The notes below the pieces were generated by a model. It ran no database searches. It was not told the DNA's origin and was given only the letters and a program-made list of their open reading frames with translations. Shown piece after piece: positions 52,267 to 61,626 of a DNA stretch of 64,000 nt (the first letter of the stretch is position 1; each line of letters starts with the position of its first letter). Both the position numbers and the translations under genes were made by a program. Source of the stretch: Alloacidobacterium dinghuense. Its GTDB lineage: Bacteria > Acidobacteriota > Terriglobia > Terriglobales > Acidobacteriaceae. Where the stretch lies: contig NZ_CP060394.1 of the NCBI RefSeq assembly GCF_014274465.1, positions 6,200,001 to 6,264,000 of the forward strand, given 5' to 3'.

Positions 52267-54702
52267 ATGAGAACGAGAACTCTGCTTTGTGGTCTGTGTT
52301 TTGCGGCCGGCACAGCGTGGGTCTTGCCGCTGCATGCCGATGAGCCGATCATTCCTCCGAGCGTCACCAGGATTTCACCCGCGGGCATGGAGCGCGGAAG
52401 CACAGCTACATTCACGGTTGAGGGACGAAACCTATCGGATGCGAAAGCGGTGACCTTCGATGTTGCCGGTGTGAGTGGGAAGGTGACGGAGATCACTGAT
52501 GTGCCGGAGAAGATTACAGGACCACGTGCAGGTGAGGATCTGGCTGCGCAGGTACCTTTGGGCAAGAAGCAGACTGCAAAACTTGAAGTCACCGCAGCGA
52601 AGGATGTTCCGCCGGGAATTCATCACTTTCGCATTCAGACGCCGCTCGGCACTTCGGACATGGTTGTACTCGACATAGGAGCATTGACTGAAATTCCAGC
52701 GAGCCACGCAATGGCTGCGGGCACTGATGTGCAGCCACAGCAGGCGAAACTGCCGGCTACCTTCGTCGGAACAATCGCTTCGCCCGGCGATAAGGACAGC
52801 TACCAGTTTGAAGGCAAGGCGGGTGAAGATGTCGTTTTCCAGGTGGAGGCATCGCGCCTCCGTTCGCTGCTTCAATCCAAACTTGTGTTGAGTGATATGT
52901 CTGGTCACGTCCTTGCGGAGGCGGGCACGTATGACGAAGGCCCAGACGCTGAACTGCATTACAAGTTACCGCAGGACGGACCATACCTTCTGTCGATCAC
53001 GGACCGCGAGCAAAGTGGTAGCCCGGATCACTTTTATCGAGTGGATGCGGGTGTGTTGCCTTATGTCACCGGTGTCTTTCCGCTTGGTGTGCGCGCGGGC
53101 CAAACGGCCGAGGTCTCTGTGCAGGGTGTGAATCTTGGCGCGGTTCGTCAGGTAAAGGTGGAGGCGCCGAAGTCGGCGAACGGGTGGGCAACGATTCCGC
53201 TTGAGATCAGGAACGGGGAAACGGCATCACTGAACACGGTGAAGCTGGCAGTCGGCAATGAGCCGGAGATATTGGAGAAGGAGCCGAACAGCGCGGTTAT
53301 GCAGGCACAAGACATTTCTTTGCCGGTAACGATCAATGGCCACATCGCAGGTGGAGTCGATGCAGGTAGGAAGCCGGACGAGGATTATTTCCGTTTTCAC
53401 GCAAAGAAAGGCGAGCGTTTAAGCATCGATGTGGCAGCCGCGCGCCTTGGCTCTCCGCTGGATTCCGTGATTGAGGTTCTGGATGCGCAAGGCAATCCAA
53501 TTCCACGTGCGACGATTCGCTGCCTGAACCAGACCACGACAACGCTTGCTGACAGAGACTCGCGAACGACTGGCATCCGGCTTGTGTCCACTTCCGGTTT
53601 GCGTGAAGGCGATTACCTGATGGTGGGAGACGAGCTGAATCGCGTGAAGTTCATTCCCGATCAGCCCGATGCCGATACGATCCTCGAAGGAATGGAGGGT
53701 CGCCGCCTGGCATACGCGGGAACGTCGCCGGATGTACACGCTGTCAACACGCCGGTGTACAAGGCGCAGATTCTGCCTGCTGATGCGGAGTTTCCACCCA
53801 ACGGCTTGCCGGTCTTTCATCTCACATGGCGCAATGACGATGGAGGGCCAGGCTACGGCGCGGACTCGAAGCTGGACTTTGTTGCTCCCGCGGATGGTGA
53901 CTATCTGCTGCACCTTAAAGATGTTCGTGGCATGGAGGGGCCGGACTTCGCGTATCGGCTGACGGTTCGCGATGCAACGCCTGATTATCAGCTGAGTGCG
54001 GATCCGGCGAATCCCAATATCCCGCGCGGCGGATCTTTACCGGTGACCGTATCGATCTCTCAGATACGTGATTACGAAGGCCCGATTGAGGTAGAGGGGA
54101 AGGGCTTGCCGTCGGGAGTGACCGCGAAGCCGGCGGTCATTCCATCGGGACAGAAGACTACTGTAGTTGTTGTGTCAGCCGCCTCGGATGGATCGCTGGA
54201 CACGCAACCAGCGCCCATCGAGTTTGTCGGGCACGCGAATGTCGATGGCCACGACCTGATGAGGATTGCGAACGCCGATGCGGATGGAGCGCCTTCGCTA
54301 CAGCTGGTATCGATTATTCCTCCTCCGGATGTAGTCGTGACGACGGAGTTGAAGGAAGTTTCGATTGAACCGGGAAAGGAGGTCACGGTCACGCTTCACG
54401 TCGAGCGGCAGAATGGGTTTAAGGGCCGCGTACCTTGCTCGGTAGAGAATCTTCCTCCCGGCATTGAAGTTGTGAATGTTGGATTGAACGGCGTGCTTGT
54501 GACCGAAGCACAGACGAGCCGCACGTTCACGCTGCGCGCCGAGGACTGGGTCAAACCAATCGAGCAGCCGATCTATGTGGTGGGTCAGGTTGAGTCGAAT
54601 TCGCCTACGATGCATGCATCCGCGCCGGTTCTCCTCAAGGTAGCATCCACCAACGAAACAGCGAGCGCAAGCCCGGCTCAGGCCGCTTCTCCGAATCGCT
54701 GA
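52267..54702 (+). CDS. Large exported protein with PPC domains
   Basis: An 811-residue secreted protein. Residues 1-24 are a signal peptide. An IPT/TIG-like domain (PPSVTRISPAGMERGSTATF) is followed by a PPC domain near residues 160-265 (TFVGTIASPGDKDSYQFEGK), a second one near 340-430 (PVTINGHIAGG through FRFHAKKGERLSID), and Ig-like modules to the end. These are binding or structural domains with no visible catalytic site. GAGGGGGA precedes ATG 52267. It probably forms a surface assembly with the preceding cytochrome-WD40 protein. Confidence 0.85.
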   Translation: MRTRTLLCGLCFAAGTAWVLPLHADEPIIPPSVTRISPAGMERGSTATFTVEGRNLSDAKAVTFDVAGVSGKVTEITDVPEKITGPRAGEDLAAQVPLGKKQTAKLEVTAAKDVPPGIHHFRIQTPLGTSDMVVLDIGALTEIPASHAMAAGTDVQPQQAKLPATFVGTIASPGDKDSYQFEGKAGEDVVFQVEASRLRSLLQSKLVLSDMSGHVLAEAGTYDEGPDAELHYKLPQDGPYLLSITDREQSGSPDHFYRVDAGVLPYVTGVFPLGVRAGQTAEVSVQGVNLGAVRQVKVEAPKSANGWATIPLEIRNGETASLNTVKLAVGNEPEILEKEPNSAVMQAQDISLPVTINGHIAGGVDAGRKPDEDYFRFHAKKGERLSIDVAAARLGSPLDSVIEVLDAQGNPIPRATIRCLNQTTTTLADRDSRTTGIRLVSTSGLREGDYLMVGDELNRVKFIPDQPDADTILEGMEGRRLAYAGTSPDVHAVNTPVYKAQILPADAEFPPNGLPVFHLTWRNDDGGPGYGADSKLDFVAPADGDYLLHLKDVRGMEGPDFAYRLTVRDATPDYQLSADPANPNIPRGGSLPVTVSISQIRDYEGPIEVEGKGLPSGVTAKPAVIPSGQKTTVVVVSAASDGSLDTQPAPIEFVGHANVDGHDLMRIANADADGAPSLQLVSIIPPPDVVVTTELKEVSIEPGKEVTVTLHVERQNGFKGRVPCSVENLPPGIEVVNVGLNGVLVTEAQTSRTFTLRAEDWVKPIEQPIYVVGQVESNSPTMHASAPVLLKVASTNETASASPAQAASPNR

Positions 54703-54714
54703 GGGATTCCACGC

Positions 54715-55761
54715 ATGTCGATATCACGCCGCAAATTTATCGCTCAGGTTGGGACCGGTCTTGTCGCCCCTCTGATTCTTGGAGCCACGAATAAATCCGG
54801 AAGCAAAAAGCCGGTTCTTGGTTCGGGGGAACACACATACGAAGTGACGCACGATTGGGGCGAGCTGCCTGCGAATATTCAATATGGCAACACCCACGGT
54901 GTCTGCGAAGATTCGCAGGGACACATTTACATTCACCACACGGTTTACGCCACCAGCGAGAAGCCGGACAGCATGGTGGTCTTCGATCACGAAGGCAAGT
55001 TCGTGAAAAGCTGGGGCAAGGAATTTCGCGGTGGCGCGCACGGGCTCTACATTCGCAAGGAAGGCAGTGCTGAATTTCTCCATCTGTGCGACATTCAACG
55101 TGGCCTCGTGGTAAAGAAAACGCTGGATGGCGAAGAGGTCTTCACGCTCGGATATCCCAAGGAATCGGAACCATATTCGAAGCCGGGTCCAGATGGCAAA
55201 CCGCTGAAGTACAGTCCGACAAATCTGGCGGTGGCTCCCAACGGTGATATCTACGTTGGTGATGGATATGGTTCGAGCTACATCATCCAGTACAACAGCA
55301 AAGGGGAATACGTTCGCACCTTTGGCGGTCCAGGCAAGGAATCCGGGCAACTGTCGTGTCCGCACGGCATCATTCTGGATACGCGAGGGCCTGAACCGGT
55401 TCTGAACGTTGCGGACCGCAGCAATAAGCGCATTCAGCGTTTCACGCTCGAGGGCAAGTCTATCGACTTTCTCTACGGAACGAATGCGCCTTGCCACTTC
55501 AACATCTACAAGAATGGCGATATGGTGGTGCCCGATTTGTTCGCGCGGGTCACGCTGATGGACCGGAACAATTACATCATCGCCAACCTCGGCGATGATT
55601 CTTCAAGCGACTACATGGCGACGCGCAAGCTTACGCGCGATCACTTCAAGCCGGGCAAATTCGTATGTCCGCACGGAGCCTGTTTCGATCACGCGGGCAA
55701 TATCTTCGTCGTGGAATGGGTGGAGGTCGGACGCGTGAGCAAGTTGCGGAAAGTTGCATAG
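54715..55761 (+). CDS. Tat-exported six-bladed beta-propeller (NHL-type)
   Basis: A 348-residue protein with a twin-arginine signal (SRRKFIAQVGTGLVAPLILG). The rest consists of NHL/SMP30-like blades, for example LAVAPNGDIYVGDGYGSSYI and GQLSCPHGIILDTRGPEP, with a repeated C/PHG motif. Relatives include peptidyl-amidating lyase-like and lactonase-like propellers. It begins 12 bp after the PPC gene and is the last gene before a 172-bp gap, so it likely ends this operon. Confidence 0.85.
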   Translation: MSISRRKFIAQVGTGLVAPLILGATNKSGSKKPVLGSGEHTYEVTHDWGELPANIQYGNTHGVCEDSQGHIYIHHTVYATSEKPDSMVVFDHEGKFVKSWGKEFRGGAHGLYIRKEGSAEFLHLCDIQRGLVVKKTLDGEEVFTLGYPKESEPYSKPGPDGKPLKYSPTNLAVAPNGDIYVGDGYGSSYIIQYNSKGEYVRTFGGPGKESGQLSCPHGIILDTRGPEPVLNVADRSNKRIQRFTLEGKSIDFLYGTNAPCHFNIYKNGDMVVPDLFARVTLMDRNNYIIANLGDDSSSDYMATRKLTRDHFKPGKFVCPHGACFDHAGNIFVVEWVEVGRVSKLRKVA

Positions 55762-55933
55762 CTCGCGCCGGGGTCTGGCACTATTCTGCGTCGTGAGAAA
55801 CGACCGTCATGATGACAGGTCTCGATGAAAACGAATACACTGCTCTGCAAGTTCGATTCTGAATAATGACATTGTGCTCACGCGCACTGTGAGATCGTCC
55901 CGCAATCCCACAAGTTTCCGTTGGAGGCTACGG

Positions 55934-57688
55934 TTGTCGCAAGGAATTCCGGCAAAGAAGGTGTACGACGTCTGCATCATTGGGTCTGGCGCAGGAGGTG
56001 GTACCGCCGCGAAGGTGCTGGCAGAGGGCGGATTGAACGTCGTGATGCTCGAGGCGGGTCCCACGCTCAATCCGGAGAAGGACTTCAAGGAGCACGTCTG
56101 GCCGTATGAATTGCCGCATCGTGGGGCAGATGTTGGCGGCAGAGCGCGCCACGAACTCAACACCGAGTTCATGTCGCCGAATGGCTTTTGGGAAATTGAA
56201 GGCGAGCCTTATACCACTGCTCCCGGCTCATCGTTTCGCTGGTTTCGATCGCGCATTGAGGGGGGCCGCACGAACCACTGGGGGCGTATTGCGTTGCGCT
56301 TTGGTCCTGCAGATTTCAAAGCTCGCTCCACTGACGGCATGGGCGATGACTGGCCGATTACCTATGAAGAGCTTGCGCCTTACTATGACAAGGTTGAGGC
56401 CTATATCGGTGTCTTTGGCTCGAAAGAAAATGTTCCGAATGCGCCGGACGGTGTGTTTCTTCCGCCACCCAAGCCGCGTTGCACCGAGACTCTGGTCAAG
56501 AAAGCCTGCGACCACCTGAACATTACTTGCATTCCGTCGCGGCTTGCCATTTTGACGCAGCCCGTGAATGGGCGCGCGGCGTGCCACTACTGCGCACAAT
56601 GCGGCCGCGGATGCATAACAGCTTCCAACTTCAGTTCCAGCCAGGTGATGATTCCTCCTGCCCAGGCTACAGGCCGCTTCACGTTGATCCCGAACGCAAT
56701 GGCGCGTGAGATCGTTCTGGGGAAGAACGGCAAAGCGGAAGGAGTCACTTATATCGACAAGACGACGCGCAGCGAAAATCAGGTCCGCGCTAGAGCTTTT
56801 GTTGTGGCGGCCAGCGCTTGTGAGACGGCGCGCCTTTTTCTTAACTCACGCTCGTCGAGTTTCCCCGATGGAATCGCGAATTCATCCGGCGTGGCGGGGC
56901 GGTACCTTACCGATTCGGTCGGCACGCATCTGGCGGGATATTTTCCCCAACTGGAGAAGGTGCCTGCGCACAATCATGACGGCGTGGGCGGGATGCACCT
57001 GTACATGCCATGGTGGCGGGTTGGGCAGAAGAATGATTTTCTGCGGGGGTATCACATCGAGTTTGGGGGCGGACGCCACATGCCGGGGGTCGGTGAGTTC
57101 GACGGCGTTTGTGCCGAGCATGAGGGCTACGGAGTCTCGTTGAAGCAGAAGTGCCGGAGCTCCTACGGCAATGTGATCGGATTCGCAGGCCGTGGCGAGA
57201 TGATTCCCAATGAAAACAGCTACTGCGACATCGATCCCAACGTTGTGGATCGGTGGGGCATCCCCGTGCTGCGCTTCCATTGGCAATGGGGCGAAAACGA
57301 GTTGAAAATGGCTGCGCACATGCAGGAGACGTTCCGCTCCATCATCGAAACTGCCGGAGGGACGGTGCTTACCCCTCATAGAGATGCCAGCGACGAGGGA
57401 CATGCGGCGGAGGAAAAGCCGGTGGTCGATCCTGCGCTGGTCGGCAAGAGCAGCATTTCCGAGGGAGGCACAATCATTCATGAACTCGGCACGGTGCGCA
57501 TGGGGAACAATCTAAAGACATCGGTTCTGAACGAGAACTGCCAGGCGCACGAAGTTAAGAATCTGTTTGTTGCCGACGCAGCTCCCTTTGTGACGAATCC
57601 GGATAAGAACCCGACTTTGACGATCATGGCGCTATCGTGGCGGACCTCGGAGTATCTGCTCGATCAAGCCAAAAAAGGGGAGATTTAG
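55934..57688 (+). CDS. GMC-family oxidoreductase, sugar dehydrogenase type, with Cys cluster
   Basis: A 584-residue FAD enzyme. The dinucleotide motif CIIGSGAGGGTAAKVLAEGG is near the N-terminus, and the C-terminus has GTVRMGNNLKTSVLNENCQA and DAAPFVTNPDKNPTLTI. Between them, CHYCAQCGRGC gives C-x2-C-x2-C-x3-C, like the iron-sulfur-binding Cys of bacterial FAD glucose dehydrogenases. TTG 55934 is chosen because GGAGG (55923-55927) lies 6 bp upstream; the frame is open to 55874. No signal peptide is visible: export would be by hitch-hiking on the Tat-signal-bearing next product. Confidence 0.9.
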   Translation: MSQGIPAKKVYDVCIIGSGAGGGTAAKVLAEGGLNVVMLEAGPTLNPEKDFKEHVWPYELPHRGADVGGRARHELNTEFMSPNGFWEIEGEPYTTAPGSSFRWFRSRIEGGRTNHWGRIALRFGPADFKARSTDGMGDDWPITYEELAPYYDKVEAYIGVFGSKENVPNAPDGVFLPPPKPRCTETLVKKACDHLNITCIPSRLAILTQPVNGRAACHYCAQCGRGCITASNFSSSQVMIPPAQATGRFTLIPNAMAREIVLGKNGKAEGVTYIDKTTRSENQVRARAFVVAASACETARLFLNSRSSSFPDGIANSSGVAGRYLTDSVGTHLAGYFPQLEKVPAHNHDGVGGMHLYMPWWRVGQKNDFLRGYHIEFGGGRHMPGVGEFDGVCAEHEGYGVSLKQKCRSSYGNVIGFAGRGEMIPNENSYCDIDPNVVDRWGIPVLRFHWQWGENELKMAAHMQETFRSIIETAGGTVLTPHRDASDEGHAAEEKPVVDPALVGKSSISEGGTIIHELGTVRMGNNLKTSVLNENCQAHEVKNLFVADAAPFVTNPDKNPTLTIMALSWRTSEYLLDQAKKGEI

Positions 57689-57697
57689 AGACGGCCT

Positions 57698-58294
57698 ATG
57701 TCTGGACACTCCATCTCACGGCGTAATGTTTTGAAATCACTGAGCATGGGAGCGGTAGCGGGTTCGGTGTTGCGCGTGATTCCGCTCGAAGCCGCCGAGT
57801 ACGCTCACGGCATCATCGCGACAGAGAAGGCCGATGGCAAAACCGCCTACACGCCGAAATTCTTTCCGCCACAGCAATACAAGACGCTGGAGGCATTGTG
57901 CGGAACGATCTTTCCTGCCGATGCTGATTGCGGCGGCGCGGTTGAGGCTGGCGCTCCAGAGTTCATCGACCTGCTTACCAGCGAGAATCCTGAATATCAG
58001 CTGAAACTTGGCGGGGGCATCATGTGGCTTGATGCCACATGTGTCGACCGGTATGGCAAGGGCTATCTTGAATGCGATCCGCAACAACAGAAAGAGATAC
58101 TCGACCGCATTGCTTACCGGAAGAACGCCTTATCGGATGCCAGCCTCAGCCAGGGGATTTCGTTCTTCGCTTTTCTTCGCGATCTCACTGCGGACGGATT
58201 TTTCACCAGCAAGATAGGAATCGAATATCTGGGCTATATTGGCAACACGTATTTGACAGAATTTCCTGGCTGCCCACCCGTTCCGGGTGTGTAA
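57698..58294 (+). CDS. Gluconate 2-dehydrogenase subunit 3-like protein, Tat signal
   Basis: A 198-residue small subunit. A twin-arginine signal (SRRNVLKSLSMGAVAGSVL) is followed by the subunit-3 core FFPPQQYKTLEALCGTIFPA, DCGGAVEAGAPEFIDLLTS and the GFFTSKIGIEYLGYIGNT end. In characterised dehydrogenases this subunit folds onto the GMC subunit and carries it through the Tat system. It starts 9 bp after the GMC gene, confirming the pairing. Confidence 0.9.
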   Translation: MSGHSISRRNVLKSLSMGAVAGSVLRVIPLEAAEYAHGIIATEKADGKTAYTPKFFPPQQYKTLEALCGTIFPADADCGGAVEAGAPEFIDLLTSENPEYQLKLGGGIMWLDATCVDRYGKGYLECDPQQQKEILDRIAYRKNALSDASLSQGISFFAFLRDLTADGFFTSKIGIEYLGYIGNTYLTEFPGCPPVPGV

Positions 58295-58367
58295 TCCAGA
58301 AAATAGCTTTCATTAGCGAGATCGCAGGAATGTTTTTCGCATCACAAATCTGAAGGAGTTGGAAGGA

Positions 58368-58742
58368 ATGATGAATTGTCTGCGGATGTTTACGGTGCCT
58401 CGCAATCTTATGATCGCGGCGCTTGGTGCTCTCGTATTCCTCACTGCTGGTCCGGCGGCTCGATCACAAACGGCTCCCTCCACCGATGCGGCGGGAACAT
58501 TCAAGTCCAAGTGCGCAGTCTGCCATGGCGCAGATGGAGCAGGCACAGCCCTTGGAACGCGCATGCATGCACCGGATCTACGCAGCAAGGAAGTGCAGGA
58601 CCAAACCCCCGAGGCATTGACGAAGGTTATTACCTCAGGAAAAAACAACATGCCTGCTTTTGGAAATCGGCTCGATAAGGACCAGATCCAAAAGCTGGTG
58701 GATTACGTGAAGACGCTCCACACAGATTCAGGCGCGAAGTAG
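58368..58742 (+). CDS. Periplasmic monohaem cytochrome c
   Basis: A 124-residue class I cytochrome c. A signal peptide (about residues 1-30, ending ARSQT) precedes the haem site CAVCHGADGAG; MPAFGNRLDKDQIQKLVDYV supplies the axial Met. AAGGAG precedes ATG 58368. As the third gene after the GMC enzyme and its small subunit it is the expected electron acceptor of a periplasmic sugar dehydrogenase complex. Confidence 0.92.
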   Translation: MMNCLRMFTVPRNLMIAALGALVFLTAGPAARSQTAPSTDAAGTFKSKCAVCHGADGAGTALGTRMHAPDLRSKEVQDQTPEALTKVITSGKNNMPAFGNRLDKDQIQKLVDYVKTLHTDSGAK

Positions 58743-58802
58743 AACAGCATGAAATGAATTCCGTGAAGGGCACGGGATCGCCGTGCCCTTTGCAGTCCGG
58801 TA

Positions 58803-59963
58803 TCAGGCAGGTTGTATCTTGGTCCACACCCCGCCCGCAGCGTGACTCTTGAGCATCGCTTCCACCAAGCGAGTGGATCGATAGCCGTCGGCGAAGGTCG
58901 GCAGGAGCGCAGGCTTTGCGTCTGGTGCTGCCCCGCCGCGAACCCAATCATAAGCGTCGCGAATCAGGTTGAAGAATGCGTCCGACCACGCTTCCTGATG
59001 ACCGCCCGGCAGGTGGACATAAGGCTGCACCTCCGGCAATACGAGCGAAGGATCTTTCATCATCACGCAGTTTGGTTTGTCCTGATGGCCGATCCACAGT
59101 TCGTTTTGCTCTTCCTGCCGCCACTTCAATGAAAGCTTTCTTCCATTGATCTCCAGTTGCACATCGTTCTTGTGACCCGGCAAAACCTGACCAACAGAGA
59201 AGCTGCCTCTCGTGCCATTCTCAAATCGCAGAAGGACGCTGGCCAGATCTTCCGCGCCAACCTGCACCGGCGTGCGCTCTCCGGAACTCTCTTTCGAAAA
59301 TGCTTCTGCCGATGCGCTGGACGAGTAGCGGACGGGAATGACAGTTGTGAGATCGGCGAGAACGGAGTCGATCTTCAATCCGGAGACGTGCTCGGCAAGA
59401 TCGCACCAGTGTGAGCCAATGTCGCCCAGAGCCGAGCTAACACCACCTTTTGTCGGATCGGATCGCCAGGAGAACACATTCGGATTGGTCATCCAGTCCT
59501 GAAGATAGAAGCCGTGGACGAAGCTCAAATCCCCAGCGTCTCCCTTCGCGATCATCAAGCGCGCCTGCTGTACAAGAGGATTTCCGCGATAGTTGAAGGT
59601 AACAACGTTTGCGACCTTCGCCGCGACAGCCGCTTCGTGTAACTGCCGTCCTTCATCGGCGTTGACCGCAAGCGGTTTGTCGGAGATCACATGCTTGCCG
59701 GCAGCAAGTGCCGCCATGATGACGGGGAAATGCAGATGATTGGGCGTCGTATTGTGGATGACGTGAATGTCCGGATCGGCTATCAATGCGCGGTAATCGT
59801 CGTAGGCACGCTCCACCTTGTAAGCACGAGCCTTTTGATCGACTGATTTTCGCGACGATCCAGCGATGGCGACAACATCCACATCGCCTAACCGTCGAAC
59901 TGCGTCAATGTGATGGGCTCCAACGAAGCCCGGACCAACCAGACCCATTCCGATTTTTTTCAT
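58803..59963 (-). CDS. Gfo/Idh/MocA-family oxidoreductase
   Basis: A 386-residue NAD(P)-dependent enzyme. The Rossmann loop GLVGPGFVGAHH starts the protein, the catalytic-type Lys lies in VISDKPLAVN, and DIGSHWCDLAEHVSG is the family metal/substrate region. Relatives oxidise sugars, inositols or biliverdin; closest by eye are glucose-6-phosphate 3-dehydrogenase-like and inositol-type members. The start MKKIGMG at 59963 fits the family. It is convergent with the cytochrome c gene and so not in that operon. Confidence 0.88.
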   Translation of the reverse strand: MKKIGMGLVGPGFVGAHHIDAVRRLGDVDVVAIAGSSRKSVDQKARAYKVERAYDDYRALIADPDIHVIHNTTPNHLHFPVIMAALAAGKHVISDKPLAVNADEGRQLHEAAVAAKVANVVTFNYRGNPLVQQARLMIAKGDAGDLSFVHGFYLQDWMTNPNVFSWRSDPTKGGVSSALGDIGSHWCDLAEHVSGLKIDSVLADLTTVIPVRYSSSASAEAFSKESSGERTPVQVGAEDLASVLLRFENGTRGSFSVGQVLPGHKNDVQLEINGRKLSLKWRQEEQNELWIGHQDKPNCVMMKDPSLVLPEVQPYVHLPGGHQEAWSDAFFNLIRDAYDWVRGGAAPDAKPALLPTFADGYRSTRLVEAMLKSHAAGGVWTKIQPA

Positions 59964-60015
59964 TTTGATGTTTTCTCTCTCAATGAGGACTGTATCTGAT
60001 GGGTCGGCGTGCAAG

Positions 60016-61035
60016 TCAAGCCAGTTTCCGTTTGGATTGGGAACTGTGCGCCTTCCTGCGATGGTGCCTCACTGGAGGAGGAAGTTCGGCGGCCACTCGC
60101 CGCTCCGCTGCGGGCGGGTCGTCAAGGTACTCGGGGTCAAACATAGCGATGACGCTCGTGGCGCGACTCGTGTACTGATGGGCCCACTGGCTTTCAATCA
60201 GCGTGCGCTGCACTGTCTTCCAGTGAGCGTCCTCGGGTGCGATGGTGGCTGGCGGCTCGGCGGTTTGCAGAGTGCTGTCATTAATAGCACTGAGGAACTG
60301 AACAAATTCCTCAAGATTCACGCCCATTTGAAAGACCAATTGACTGAGTGCCATCTGCTGTGGCCCGGTAAGCTGATCGAAGTCACGGCAATAGGCCCTC
60401 GCATTCTGAACGGCCTGAATCGAAGAGATACGCAGCAGCCGGGTTGCCTCTACGTTCGTTAACTCGGGCGTCAGCGTGTGCATCCTGATCTTTCTACGAT
60501 ATTTTTTCTTCTTCCATGCATTCAGATCGCGGTTGAAGCGGTCGAGTATTGTCTGCAGCTGATCCGAATCAAGTCCTGCAGCCTGCCAAAGCTGCGCTGA
60601 AGACGGTTCGATGAACGGATGCGGATTGAGCGGGTCGAGCTGGGGATGCTCGGTTGCCGGGACGTCGAGGCCGAAGCCCGCGCCAATGAGCGGCCTGCTT
60701 GTTTTTGGATCGGGATAGGCTGCAAGCACCCATCCTTCGTGTCTGGTGTCGCGGAGGGTGTCCATCAAAGTCTGCAATGAGAACTTGATATCGGAATCCT
60801 TGAAGTCCAGCAGGAGTTGCGGTGAAGATGTGAGGCGCGATACGTCGGCGGGGGCGTCAGTCAGCGAGGCTGAAGAAGATGTGGCTGACGCGGCGTGGAG
60901 TTGCGGAGATGATTCTGGAAGAGCCGCCTCAGTCGTTTGAGCAGCCGTATTTTGCCAGGAAGCCGGTATCGCTAACAGCAACAGCACAACAATCTGACAT
61001 TGTTTCGTGAGCAACATTCTCTTCAAGACAGCCAC
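60016..61035 (-). CDS. Exported protein with T4-lysozyme-like (GH24) domain
   Basis: A 339-residue protein with a signal peptide (about residues 1-33, ending NTAAQ) and a Ser/Ala/Pro-rich linker. The core resembles GH24 lysozymes: RHEGWVLAAYPDPKTSRPLI followed by GAGFG aligns with T4 lysozyme E11, D20 and the Y-T-I-G-I-G strand; LTGPQQMALSQLVFQMG matches the later helix pair, and a Trp/Arg helix follows. The Thr26 position is Leu. The C-terminus is basic (VRHHRRKAHSSQSKRK). A wall-active or wall-binding role is inferred. Confidence 0.6.
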   Translation of the reverse strand: MAVLKRMLLTKQCQIVVLLLLAIPASWQNTAAQTTEAALPESSPQLHAASATSSSASLTDAPADVSRLTSSPQLLLDFKDSDIKFSLQTLMDTLRDTRHEGWVLAAYPDPKTSRPLIGAGFGLDVPATEHPQLDPLNPHPFIEPSSAQLWQAAGLDSDQLQTILDRFNRDLNAWKKKKYRRKIRMHTLTPELTNVEATRLLRISSIQAVQNARAYCRDFDQLTGPQQMALSQLVFQMGVNLEEFVQFLSAINDSTLQTAEPPATIAPEDAHWKTVQRTLIESQWAHQYTSRATSVIAMFDPEYLDDPPAAERRVAAELPPPVRHHRRKAHSSQSKRKLA

Positions 61036-61168
61036 ATTCCAGCAACCCGGCTATGACCGAACCGCCGGAAATTTACAACATCACGAACAGAGTAGCGCTT
61101 TTTCCAGAACGGCCAACAAGAAAAACTGCTGTGAAACTTATCGTTCAATACCTGCCATCAGAATTGTG

Positions 61169-61603
61169 TTACTTGTTGAGGAACTGAGTTGCGGCGCGGG
61201 CATCCACCTGTTTCATCCAAAGCCTGCCGCCTGCCCAGGCACAAGGCAGTGCAATCACAATGATTGCGATCGGATACCAGTGAGGACCGAATGCGGGATG
61301 ATTCCATGCGGAGACGGCGCCGATGATGCCCAGAACAAGGCCGATGACACCACCCCACAGGGCATGCAGCATCGGCTGGTAGGGCGCGAGGCGTGCCGTG
61401 ATGTAGCTACCGAGGATGGTGTAAATGATGCGGTAGCCGGTCGCGATTAAGAGAGGCTTGTCGGTCACTGGCTGGCCAATCTGCGGAATGACGCCGATCG
61501 CGTGCATGAGCAGGTCCGTCGCGAGGGAGAGGATGACGACGGCGAAAAAACCAGCCAGAATGGCGAGGATGCTTCGGCCGGTGCGTCGCGGCATTTCTTC
61601 CAT
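61169..61603 (-). CDS. Small integral membrane protein of unknown function
   Basis: A 144-residue protein with four predicted membrane helices (for example SILAILAGFFAVVILSLATD and IAIIVIALPCAWAGGRLW). AAAGGAG precedes ATG 61603. No motif points to a function. It lies 23 bp after the methyltransferase-like gene on the same strand and may be cotranscribed with it. Confidence 0.7.
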   Translation of the reverse strand: MEEMPRRTGRSILAILAGFFAVVILSLATDLLMHAIGVIPQIGQPVTDKPLLIATGYRIIYTILGSYITARLAPYQPMLHALWGGVIGLVLGIIGAVSAWNHPAFGPHWYPIAIIVIALPCAWAGGRLWMKQVDARAATQFLNK

Positions 61604-61626
61604 TCTTTTCCGCTCCTTTGTTGTAT

